Shown here: piece by piece, positions 8,123 through 15,896 of the stretch
Position numbering within the stretch: position 1 is the stretch's first letter
How the letters are laid out: the number at the start of each line of letters is the position of its first letter
NCBI RefSeq assembly: GCF_016864375.1
Contig: NZ_CP069355.1
Coordinates: 372,001-436,000, forward strand
Length of the DNA stretch: 64,000 nt
Reading direction: 5' to 3'
Origin: Microvirga sp. VF16
GTDB lineage: Bacteria > Pseudomonadota > Alphaproteobacteria > Rhizobiales > Beijerinckiaceae
The notes under the pieces: model-generated
The model's database searches: none
Told to the model about the DNA's origin: nothing
What the model saw: only the letters and a program-made list of their open reading frames with translations
Position numbers and translations under genes: made by a program

Positions 8123-8635
8123 TCAATCTGCGACCTCATAAATCTCGGATGCAGGTAGTGCGAGAAGCCGTTGGGTCATTTCGTTTTTGAGGAGAACCAG
8201 ATGGGCCTCCTCATCAGGCGTCCGGTCCGCCTTTTGGCCGAGGGCTATGAAGTCTTCACGCACATGCCCGGGTTTGATCAGCACCGCGATGGCGCGATCA
8301 CGATACGACAGGCTGAAGTAATATCCCTTGAGAACATCGCCCCGATGGGTCTGCGAAAGCATCGGGTCGACCGTAAAGCGGCCGTCTGTCACGGCTCGCG
8401 TCACCATCTCGAAAGCATCGCGGGCGCCCGGACCCGGGAACGGGGTGGTAATGCGGATTTCCCGCCGCTCGATCAACTTACCGCCGTCGAGAAGGGGGAA
8501 CGCGAGTTCCATCACCTTGAGGGCATGAGCGACGCCGCCCGGATAATGCGGACCGTGATACTTCAGCAAGTCGTTGAAGCTGAAGGATATCGCAACTCCG
8601 GATTCGAGCACCGTGATGAGGGAAGATTCGCTCAC
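8123..8635 (-). CDS. FmdE-like protein of unknown function
   Basis: About 170 residues. Near residue 20 it has FNDLLKYHGPHYPGGVAHALK, followed by a GPGARDAFEMVTRAVTDGRF region. The order and spacing recall FmdE-family proteins (HGHxCPG followed by a CGVDAIQxxTG-like region), but the usual cysteines are replaced, for example Tyr in HGPHYPG. The homology is tentative. The start is chosen at a GTG at 8635 because GGAGG lies four bases upstream and the GTGA overlaps the previous stop. It is the last gene of a six-gene coupled operon with a FecBCD-type importer, so a role in handling the imported metal complex is possible. That is inference. Confidence 0.6.
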   Translation of the reverse strand: MSESSLITVLESGVAISFSFNDLLKYHGPHYPGGVAHALKVMELAFPLLDGGKLIERREIRITTPFPGPGARDAFEMVTRAVTDGRFTVDPMLSQTHRGDVLKGYYFSLSYRDRAIAVLIKPGHVREDFIALGQKADRTPDEEAHLVLLKNEMTQRLLALPASEIYEVAD

Positions 8636-9249
8636 ATGACCTCCGCCCAATCACGAAGGTTAGGAAGAAATCGGTCGAGAAACCGCGTTGTTGCGGGCAT
8701 GAAATGCGAGCCGTGATGATAGCAGGGATCGAGGCTGGTGATAACTAGGTGTCCGCCAAACGATATCCTGTCGGCATACATATGGGCGCGCCCTTCTGCA
8801 TCGGCGATGAGCACATCGCTTCCAGCCGGTGTCTCGTACCAGCCATGCACGTGCCATGTAACCTCACGCTTACCGCATCCAAGCATGAGCGGATGACCGT
8901 TATTCGCCACAGCCATGCCGAGATCAGCGCCGGGCTCAAGCCACCACCAGAAGTTCGTCTCCAGCGGATGCATCGTGACACCGGGTATCCAGGTGCCCTG
9001 AAAGGTCTCCCCCATCGCGACAACGATGCCGCCGTTGCGAAGGAAGCGGATCAGCCGCTCGACAGAGGGACGCAGGCGCTCAGGGTTCGTGCGCGACGGG
9101 ATGAGTAGGGCCTTCGTCCTGTCAAGAACACCGTTGTCGAGCTCTTCCGGCCGAACCAGAGAATCGAACAGGGACGCATAGCGCGGCCCTTCCAGCGTTT
9201 CGCAGAGATAGGCGGCTCCCGGGTGCAGGGCGATAAGTGTCATTTTCAC
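8632..9249 (-). CDS. Small amidotransferase-fold-like protein (unknown function)
   Basis: A 205-residue soluble protein with no recognised name. The middle reads LIRFLRNGGIVVAMGETFQG, which resembles the strand-turn-helix that carries the nucleophile in class I glutamine-amidotransferase or ThuA-like folds, but there is no Cys at that turn (GET), so no hydrolase activity is expected by that route. A His-rich C-terminal part (DPCYHHGSHFMPATTRFLD) follows. It overlaps both neighbours (GTGA at its start, TGA into the next gene). It is distantly similar in layout to the adjacent 9246-9854 product. The start is a GTG at 9249, with GGGAG upstream; an ATG at 9243 is the alternative. Confidence 0.65.
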   Translation of the reverse strand: MKMTLIALHPGAAYLCETLEGPRYASLFDSLVRPEELDNGVLDRTKALLIPSRTNPERLRPSVERLIRFLRNGGIVVAMGETFQGTWIPGVTMHPLETNFWWWLEPGADLGMAVANNGHPLMLGCGKREVTWHVHGWYETPAGSDVLIADAEGRAHMYADRISFGGHLVITSLDPCYHHGSHFMPATTRFLDRFLPNLRDWAEVM

Positions 9250-9854
9250 GGTTCAAGCTCTCCCGCCGCCCAGGCGATCAGATTGTCAACGACCTTGGCG
9301 CCCTTACCCTCGCTCTCCGACATTCCCCAGAGGTCATTGCCCGCGTGCGAAAACACCACACCGCCTCCGGACCGATGCCAGACCCAGTCGATTGGTCTGT
9401 GCCCGGGTCCGATGCCGGTCAGCGCGATACCGCCCTCCGGCATCGGGTTGTGCCCGCGTCCGTAGAACCCGGCGACACCCTTTGATGTGCGCCACTCCAG
9501 CCGGTCAATGCCCGCAAAAATCGAATGAGGAGCGAGGACGTCGAAGCGTAGGTCAGCGAGCGATTGATGGGGAAGCGGCACATAAGACTCAAGGCCCACA
9601 ATGAAGGGACGCGCCACATGTCCGTTGATGCCGACGCGCCCGCCCGCATTGAGGAGCACCTCGAACGCGTCGCGCCACCCCAGTGCTCGGATCTGGTCGA
9701 GATGCATCGTAGTGAGAACGCCCGAGGCTTCGCGGATATGACCCGGTTCGACCTCCCACTCGTTACGCGTAATCACGCGCCCTTCGGCGATCAGCTCGCG
9801 CACGCGTTTAGGCGGCTCTCCGAAGTGGGAGCGGATGAGAAGCGGTGGTCTCAT
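9246..9854 (-). CDS. Second small amidotransferase-fold-like protein (unknown function)
   Basis: A 202-residue soluble protein. It contains ITRNEWEVEPGHIREASGVLTT at the front and VLLNAGGRVGINGHVARPFI in the middle, matching the position of the GGxVVxxGE turn in its neighbour at 8632-9249. The C-terminal part reads VFSHAGNDLWGMSE. The two look like diverged paralogues that might form a heterodimer. No catalytic Cys is visible at the expected turn. Its ATG overlaps the stop of the upstream ATPase gene (ATGA). Its place directly behind an ABC importer suggests a cytosolic partner for the imported ligand. Function unknown. Confidence 0.65.
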   Translation of the reverse strand: MRPPLLIRSHFGEPPKRVRELIAEGRVITRNEWEVEPGHIREASGVLTTMHLDQIRALGWRDAFEVLLNAGGRVGINGHVARPFIVGLESYVPLPHQSLADLRFDVLAPHSIFAGIDRLEWRTSKGVAGFYGRGHNPMPEGGIALTGIGPGHRPIDWVWHRSGGGVVFSHAGNDLWGMSESEGKGAKVVDNLIAWAAGELEP

Positions 9855-10615
9855 GAGGGGAGCCGTTGCAGTTCGGGCATAAATTTGGGGACAACAATGC
9901 GGCGCGAGGTTTCGTCGCCCGCAAGTGAGCCGACCCGCATCGAGACATCGTAGAGCGCCTCGAGAGTTTCGGGCAGGATGACCGTGTCGACCGGACCCGT
10001 CAACGTCTTCCCGTCCGGCATCATCAGAACCGCCTCGTCGGCGATGGACAGCGCATGGTTTGGATCATGGGTCGTGAAGATAATCGCGTGTCCTTCTTCG
10101 CGGCGCAATTCAGTGAGGAGGGAAAGAAGGTTAATCTGGTTGCGAAGATCGAGCGCTGCCGTCGGTTCGTCGAGAATGAGGGCCCGCGATCCGGTCGCGA
10201 GCGCACGCGCCAGCAGCACCATCTGCTTTTCGCCTCCCGATAACCGGTCGAAGCTGGAATCCACGAGATGCGAAACCCCTGTGCGCCGCATGGCAGCAGC
10301 GGCCTTGTCGCGATCACCCCGGCCCGGCTGGCTCAGCCATCCGCGATGTGCGGCGCTGCCCATCACGACCACGTCGATGGCACGATAGGGATGCGCCAGG
10401 TTGATCGTTTGGGGCACATAACCGACGATCTCGGGCGCCGTGACGCTGCCGCCGCTCAGGCGTTGCTGACCGAGGAGAGCCCGCAAGGCAGTAGTCTTGC
10501 CGCGCCCGTTGGGTCCGAGGATGGCGAGCGTGCGCCCCTGCACGACCGAGAAGCTTACGTCCCTCAACACGTCGCGCGTGCCGAACTTAACAAATGCATG
10601 GGTGAGCGAGATCAT
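9851..10615 (-). CDS. FecE/BtuD-type ABC transporter ATPase
   Basis: Cytoplasmic ATPase of an iron-chelate/cobalamin-type importer, 254 residues. The Walker A motif is GPNGRGKTT near residue 36, with Arg in place of the more usual Ser/Ala/Cys. The Q-loop follows in YVPQTINLAHPYRAIDVV, then the signature LSGGEKQMVLLARAL and Walker B ALILDEPTAALD, with the H-loop at FTTHDPNHAL. It is coupled to the permease gene upstream by an ATGA overlap. Substrate class (siderophore, haem, cobalamin or another chelate) is not decidable from this subunit. Confidence 0.88.
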   Translation of the reverse strand: MISLTHAFVKFGTRDVLRDVSFSVVQGRTLAILGPNGRGKTTALRALLGQQRLSGGSVTAPEIVGYVPQTINLAHPYRAIDVVVMGSAAHRGWLSQPGRGDRDKAAAAMRRTGVSHLVDSSFDRLSGGEKQMVLLARALATGSRALILDEPTAALDLRNQINLLSLLTELRREEGHAIIFTTHDPNHALSIADEAVLMMPDGKTLTGPVDTVILPETLEALYDVSMRVGSLAGDETSRRIVVPKFMPELQRLPS

Positions 10616-11652
10616 TTGTGACGCTCTTTATAATGCTGTCGCAACAGGGTTGCGAAGGCGGGCGCACCGACGAGAGCGGTGAGAATACCGATCGGGATCT
10701 CAGTGGTCGTGACCGTGCGGGCCAACGTGTCAGCTAGGCCGAGGAAGGCCGCACCGAAAAGTGCGCAAGCGGGCAGCAGGCGCCGGTTGTCCGAGCCGAC
10801 GATAAAGCGTGCGGTGTGCGGAATGACGAGGCCGACCCAGCCGACGACGCCGCTCACCGCGACCTGACTGCCGACGAGGACCGTCACCAGCAGGAACACG
10901 ATCCAGCGCTCCCGATCAGGCTTCGCCCCGAGGCTGCGTGCCTCCGCCTCGTCAAGGGAAAGGATGTTAAGGCGAAACCGCATGGCAATCAGCATCAAGG
11001 TGGCGAGCGCGAGGCCTGGCGCCGCGAGCCCCAACCTTTCCCACGTGGCTGTCCCGAAGGAGCCCATCAGCCAGTAGACGATGGCTGGCAGCGAGCCGTT
11101 GGGATCGGCCATGAGTTGGATCACCGACACGAGGGCACCGAACAGGGCGCCGACGACAAGGCCGGCGAGAATAACGGTGACGATTTCGGTGCGACCGTCG
11201 ATCCGCGCCAGAAGACCCACCACCGCGAGGGCAGCGAGGCCGAACGCAAACGACATCGACAGGAGCGCGAGCCCCCACCAGCCGAGCGCGATCGCGAGGG
11301 TGCCACCGAAGGCAGCGCCCGGCGAAATTCCCAGCACCTGCGCCGAGACGAGCGGATTGCGAAACACGCTCTGCAACGCAGCGCCCGCCACCGCGAGCCC
11401 GGCGCCTGCGGCCATCGCGAGGATGATGCGTGGCAGGCGCACCAGCAGCACGATTCGCTCGTCGAGAGCGTCGACTGTTGCTGCCGGTTGGGTGAGACCC
11501 CACCACAGGATCTCGAATGCTCGTGCTGGCGGCACGTGGAATCGCCCGGCACAAAGCCCGAACAGAGCGGAGACTACAACCAAGCCAACGAGACCCGTGA
11601 AGGCGATGCGGACCCGCCCGTGGTCTCGCCGGGACGCGGCAGGTGCCGTCAT
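10612..11652 (-). CDS. FecCD-family ABC transporter permease
   Basis: Multi-pass inner-membrane permease, about 346 residues, with helices spread along its length. Family signatures are RLPRIILAMAAGAGLAVAGAALQ near residue 85, NPLVSAQVLGISPGAAFG, and VGWVGLVIPHTARFIVGSDNRRLLP near the end, which contacts the ATPase. The frame is open to a TTG at 11670; an ATG at 11652 is preferred although neither has a strong ribosome site. It overlaps the ATPase gene and lies just after the binding-protein stop. It would work as a homodimer. Confidence 0.88.
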   Translation of the reverse strand: MTAPAASRRDHGRVRIAFTGLVGLVVVSALFGLCAGRFHVPPARAFEILWWGLTQPAATVDALDERIVLLVRLPRIILAMAAGAGLAVAGAALQSVFRNPLVSAQVLGISPGAAFGGTLAIALGWWGLALLSMSFAFGLAALAVVGLLARIDGRTEIVTVILAGLVVGALFGALVSVIQLMADPNGSLPAIVYWLMGSFGTATWERLGLAAPGLALATLMLIAMRFRLNILSLDEAEARSLGAKPDRERWIVFLLVTVLVGSQVAVSGVVGWVGLVIPHTARFIVGSDNRRLLPACALFGAAFLGLADTLARTVTTTEIPIGILTALVGAPAFATLLRQHYKERHK

Positions 11653-11673
11653 GGCAGCAGAGTGGGCCAAGGT

Positions 11674-12810
11674 TCAGCGGGCCCTGAACTGGGCGTAGTT
11701 GGTCGATCCTGCCTGCATGCCGATGCGCAGGATCTCATCCGTATCGGCATCGGTCAGGTCGTAGTTGTAGAGGGACTTGTAGGCTCGAGCCATTTCGGAC
11801 CGCAGATCGTACTTGAAAACATCTGGGTGCAGGAGGTTCGCGAGCCACATCCAGGTCAGCGGCGACTCCTGGTTCGGTGGGTCCCAGCGATAGCCGCCAA
11901 GCGGCAGCTTGTAGACTCGCTTGTTCCGGGCAGCCTTCGTCAGCGAAAGGATCGGGTCCTTGTAGATGTCATCGACGGACAATTGTGGCTCGAAGCTCGT
12001 CAGCAGGATGACCTCCGGGTCCCATGCTGCCACCTGCTCGCGATCGACGGGCTTCGTCGACGTGAGGCCTTTTGCGGCATGCCGTCCGCCCGCGAGGGAG
12101 ATAGTGAAGGCGGTGTAATCGGCTGGCCCTTCGCCCGCGGCCTGAAGGCCCGAGAGGACGCGGGCGAGATACAGCACGCTTGGGCGCTTCTCGATCGGAA
12201 CCGCGGCGAGCCTCGACTCAATGTCCTTCTGGACGTCCTGCCGCCATGCCACCAGTGGCGCAATGCGGTCGGGACGGCCGAGCGCGGTCGCAGTCTTCTG
12301 CAGGAATTCGCGCCCCTTCTCCTCGGTCCCATAGAGAACCAGCATAGCGTTCATCCCTGCATTGACGATGGGTTGAACCACGTCGTTGCCAAGATCGCCC
12401 CACTGGATGACGAGATCGGGTCGGGTTGCCGCCAGCGCCTCGACATTGGGGACGAAGTTCGCACCCGCGATATCTGATGGGATGGTTTTCGCGTCAGGGA
12501 AGATACGCCCGAGGATACCCTCCTCGATTGCCTTCTTGGCGGACAGGTTCATGCCCGACAGCTTCGATGGGTTGCCCTCGATGGCGATGACCGTGGAGGC
12601 GAGAGGAATCACGAGGGACGAGACGCGGTCAGCGGGCTTGTCGAGATGAACTTGACGGCCGGTCATGTCCTTGAAGACGATGGGCTCTGCCAGCGACTTG
12701 GCGGACGTCAGGACGGTAATCGCTGCGGCGGCAAGAGCCATTGCGGTGAAATTTGCCCGAAATCTGGCGCGCCCAATCGCAGCTTTCTGCCCATCCACTG
12801 ACACGCCCAT
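11674..12810 (-). CDS. Periplasmic metal-chelate binding protein (FepB/BtuF type)
   Basis: A 378-residue class III binding protein. After a signal peptide (hydrophobic stretch TAMALAAAAITVLTSAKSLA) the mature part starts EPIVFKDMTGRQVHLDKPAD, the usual opening of iron-siderophore/cobalamin binders. Further signatures are EALAATRPDLVIQWGD and WDPEVILLTS in the two lobes. The start is set at ATG 12810, six bases after AGGAGC; frame upstream is open to 12852 but lacks a ribosome site. It is the first gene of the six-gene operon. Ligand unknown; a metal chelate is likely from the family. Confidence 0.85.
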   Translation of the reverse strand: MGVSVDGQKAAIGRARFRANFTAMALAAAAITVLTSAKSLAEPIVFKDMTGRQVHLDKPADRVSSLVIPLASTVIAIEGNPSKLSGMNLSAKKAIEEGILGRIFPDAKTIPSDIAGANFVPNVEALAATRPDLVIQWGDLGNDVVQPIVNAGMNAMLVLYGTEEKGREFLQKTATALGRPDRIAPLVAWRQDVQKDIESRLAAVPIEKRPSVLYLARVLSGLQAAGEGPADYTAFTISLAGGRHAAKGLTSTKPVDREQVAAWDPEVILLTSFEPQLSVDDIYKDPILSLTKAARNKRVYKLPLGGYRWDPPNQESPLTWMWLANLLHPDVFKYDLRSEMARAYKSLYNYDLTDADTDEILRIGMQAGSTNYAQFRAR

Positions 12811-12873
12811 TGCAAGCTCCTGTTGATCGGGCATTCGAATACTACGGAGCACAGAATAGTCAACAAGTAACGC

Positions 12874-12921
12874 AGATTATAAACTCTCTAATCAGGGATA
12901 CTATTGGAAGTACTATAATCT
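12874..12921. promoter_or_regulatory. AT-rich dyad upstream of the FecB-type operon
   Basis: The 8-base inverted repeat AGATTATA (12874-12881) and TATAATCT (12914-12921) brackets an AT-rich 32-base spacer just upstream of the metal-importer operon, in otherwise GC-rich DNA. Between the dyad and the start, the minus strand carries TTGACT at about position 12862, a possible -35 box. Such operons are often controlled by Fur/Irr-type regulators, but no clear consensus box was recognised. Confidence 0.25.
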
Positions 12922-12977
12922 AGCTTGCATTTGAACAATTCTAGGCTGACGAGTTCTGCAAGGATGCTGGCATCTTC

Positions 12978-13560
12978 GGATCTGCTGCAAACCGTTCAGA
13001 ACTCAGTTCTGTACGGGCCTCCCGCGTGCCGGGGGATGATTTTCGAGGGCCACTACATTGACCGCTCGGTGATCCTGCTCTGCGTCCGGTGGTACTTGGC
13101 TTATAATCTGAGCCTGCGGAACCTGGAGGAGATGAGAGGGAATGCGGCATCTCCGTCGATCACGCGACCATTCATCGATGGATTGTGCGCTACTCGCCTG
13201 ACTTGCTGGAGCGGTTCAATTCACGCAAGTGAACCCTCACAGCGGCAGGTGGCACGTCGACGAAACATCAAGATCCGCGCTCCGTGGACGTATCTGTACC
13301 GCGCCATTGACAGCAATGACGACACTGTTGAGCTCTGGCTCAGCGAGCGGCAGCAATCTGGCTGCCGCCAAGCGGTTCTTATGCAAGGCGCTCAAGCGGC
13401 ATGGCCGCGCCGCTAGGACTGATGCTTGGCTTCCAGTCTCTGACCAGCGCTCGGGCTCTCCTGGGCGGGATTGAGGTAATCCGCATGATGCGAAGGACAG
13501 GCGCAATACGCCGACCCCTCGCACAGCAGGTTGATCTGCTCGCTGCATGAGCGCTTCACA
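12978..13560 (+). pseudogene. Degraded IS6-family element
   Basis: Remains of an IS6-type transposase. The start at 12978, GGATCTGCTGCAAACCGTTC, resembles IS6 terminal repeats. It is followed by FEGHYIDRSVILLCVRWYLA, then, after a frameshift, GISVDHATIHRWIVRYSPDL and a TGA. Further frames give GRWHVDET, WTYLYRAIDSN, AAAKRFLCKALKRHG and finally ARALLGGIEVIRMM. The pieces are in the correct order but in different frames with internal loss, so the element is dead. It separates the metal-importer operon from the MFS exporter gene, which is on the other strand and ends at 13556. Confidence 0.75.
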
Positions 13561-15280
13561 GAGCATCAGCCACGTTCCCGCCCATATTTCGGACTTGCGG
13601 CACAACCGTCTGACGCTCGATCATGCGATGCACGCGGGGCCAATCCGGCCCCTGGTGGAGCGCCCGGAGCCTGTCACTGACGGCCGCGTCAGCATGGGTC
13701 ATGCGCTGGTTGTGCCGGACATACTCCAGCCAAGTGGGAGTATGATAACGCTCGATCCACAGCTCAGGGTTCTCCAGGTCGCGCAGCAGGGTCCAGTGGC
13801 GCGCCCCGTCGCGGCGCCGGATCCGCCTACGTTCCGCCATAACTGCAAGGAACGCCACCACATCCGGCTCGCTGATAACGTATTCGATGGTGATCACGAT
13901 CGGGCCGCTGCGGGGGCGAATATCGACCGCGACGGCGGGCTCGGTCCAGCGGTTGAGGGGATCAAGGTTTAGGGGCTTCATCTCCGGCAAGGCAAAGCGC
14001 AGGCCGAGCGCGGCTCCGGCGACCAGCACGGCAGCCGCGATCAGAAGAGCCTCGCCTGTGCCATACCGCTCTGCCGCCTCGCCCCAGATCCAGCTGCCAA
14101 AGGCCATCCCGCCGAAGGTCGCCATCTGATAGAGCGCAAGAGCCCGACCGACGACCCAGCGCGGTGACGACAGCTGGACGGTCGCATTGAAGCTCGCAAG
14201 TGCCAGGACCCAGCTGGCCCCTCCAATCGCCATCCCGGCCGTGGTCAGGGGCAGGAGAGAGCTCATCCCTGCCACCGCCGCGCAGATGGCGAAGCTGATG
14301 AATGTCAGGCGCACAAGCACCTCCAGCGACAGGGCCTGCCTCAGCCGGGTGCTAAGAAAGGCGCCGCCAACCGCCCCGGCGCCGAACGCGCCGAACAGCA
14401 GGCCATAGGTGAAAGGACCGCCGCCGACCAGATCGCGAGCCACGAGCGGCATCAGCGCCTGAACGGCAATGGCGGCAAGGCCGAAGACGGCCCCACGCAG
14501 CAGCACGACCCCGAGCTTCGGCGACATCGCCACATAGCGGATGCCTGCGGCCATGGCGCTGCCGAGGCTTTCGGGCGGAAGAACTCTGGGCGGACGTGCA
14601 GGCCGCCAGCGCGCAAGCACCGCGATCAGCCCGACCGAGCTGAGGGCATTGACGGCAAAGGCGCCGATGGTTGCCACGATCAGACCGCCGATCGCCGGTC
14701 CGACGCTGCGGGCGAGATTGAAGCCCATGCTGTTGAGGGCGATCGCAGCGGGAAGGTCCGTTCGCGGTACCATCTCGCCGACCAGCGCCTGCCAGGCCGG
14801 ACCCTCGAAGGCAGCTCCGCAGCCGACCAGAAAGGTGAAGGCGAGCAGAAGCCCGGGCGTCATCAAGCCAAAATAGGTGCACAAGGTGAGAGCGACCGCG
14901 ACAGTGAGCAGGAAGACCTGCGCGGCGAGCACCTGTCTGCGCCGGTCGAAGTTGTCGGCGATGGCTCCGGCCGCCAGTGAGAACAGCATGATCGGGAGCG
15001 TGGTCGAGGCCTGGACCAGAGCCACGAGATCGGCGGATGCGCCAAGCGCCATCATCAGCCAGGCCGCGCCGACCGACTGGATCAGCCCGCCAAAGCTGGA
15101 GACGAGGCTCGTCATCCAGGCGGACAGGAAAATGCGATGCCGGAACGGCGCCAGCGGAGACGCATCATTGACTAAAGTCGTGGTGTCCTGTTTCGGCACG
15201 GGCGGTTGAGTATGGCGAGCCAATCGGGATGGGAGGAGTGCGGCGATCAGGATGGTGATGAGCTGTCGCGATGGGGTCAT
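13556..15280 (-). CDS. MFS_3 (EntS-like) exporter with C-terminal monooxygenase-like domain
   Basis: About 574 residues. Roughly twelve hydrophobic segments fill residues 45-440, with the MFS loop IADNFDRRRQVLAAQ between helices 2 and 3. This is the DUF894/MFS_3 branch that contains the enterobactin exporter EntS. After residue 465 a soluble tail of about 100 residues begins IVITIEYVISEPDVVAFLAV and looks like a dimeric alpha-beta barrel domain seen in some members. ATG 15280 is used, with an in-frame start at 15307 also open; no strong ribosome site marks either. Its neighbour beyond the IS6 ghost is a metal-chelate importer, so siderophore or drug export are both possible. Confidence 0.8.
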   Translation of the reverse strand: MTPSRQLITILIAALLPSRLARHTQPPVPKQDTTTLVNDASPLAPFRHRIFLSAWMTSLVSSFGGLIQSVGAAWLMMALGASADLVALVQASTTLPIMLFSLAAGAIADNFDRRRQVLAAQVFLLTVAVALTLCTYFGLMTPGLLLAFTFLVGCGAAFEGPAWQALVGEMVPRTDLPAAIALNSMGFNLARSVGPAIGGLIVATIGAFAVNALSSVGLIAVLARWRPARPPRVLPPESLGSAMAAGIRYVAMSPKLGVVLLRGAVFGLAAIAVQALMPLVARDLVGGGPFTYGLLFGAFGAGAVGGAFLSTRLRQALSLEVLVRLTFISFAICAAVAGMSSLLPLTTAGMAIGGASWVLALASFNATVQLSSPRWVVGRALALYQMATFGGMAFGSWIWGEAAERYGTGEALLIAAAVLVAGAALGLRFALPEMKPLNLDPLNRWTEPAVAVDIRPRSGPIVITIEYVISEPDVVAFLAVMAERRRIRRRDGARHWTLLRDLENPELWIERYHTPTWLEYVRHNQRMTHADAAVSDRLRALHQGPDWPRVHRMIERQTVVPQVRNMGGNVADAL

Positions 15281-15896
15281 GATTGTCGCGCCACGACAGA
15301 GATGCAAGAGCTTTCTTGGTTGTCGTTCCGCGCATCAATCCGGATGATATCTTGGTTTCCGCGCGGGTAGGCAAGAAAGCGGCTGGCGACGACAGTGTTA
15401 CATGGATCAGTGGGTGAGTGTCCTCAGCCCACCTGTCAAGAGGTCCAAGAGAGTGCCGCGGGAGATCTGCTGGTGCGCAGAGCTGGTAGGGAAGGCCGTT
15501 CTCCCAGAAATCCGTCAACGCTCGGCTAAGCAACGCCGAGTGTCTCGACCTCATGCACTACTGGTCTTGTGAGCGGATCTCCTCGGCCTTTGTCGTGGCG
15601 ACGGTGAACGCGGTCGCCAGCAAGCGCTTTGCCAAGAAGCAGCAGATGCATTGGAGTCGACGCGGGGCTCATCTGCTCCTGCAGATCCGAACCATCGGAT
15701 GGCACGCTCCGTGCCACATTCGAGCACTGGTATCCTAGCATAATGAACGGCAATGTTAGGCGCGATAGCCGGGCAGTCGACCAGCTGTACCATACTTCCA
15801 CATGCTCTCCTGGCTGGGATTTCGCAAGCGAACGCCGTAGGAATTGGCGAGTGTTAGCCATTGTAACGGCGTTCGCATAGCGGCTCGGACTAAGGT
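15281..15896. other. Intergenic region, no convincing gene
   Basis: About 600 bases between the MFS gene and the glutamate dehydrogenase gene. Several frames are open on both strands but none shows a known domain, a good ribosome site or a conserved motif. It may hold old IS debris. A gene-sized minus-strand frame at 15526-15900 was judged spurious. Confidence 0.4.

Noticed and set aside
10816..12477. Plus-strand open frame of 553 codons across the FecCD/FecB genes
   Set aside because: Composition is Arg/His/Gln-rich and domain-free, and it runs antisense to two clear genes.
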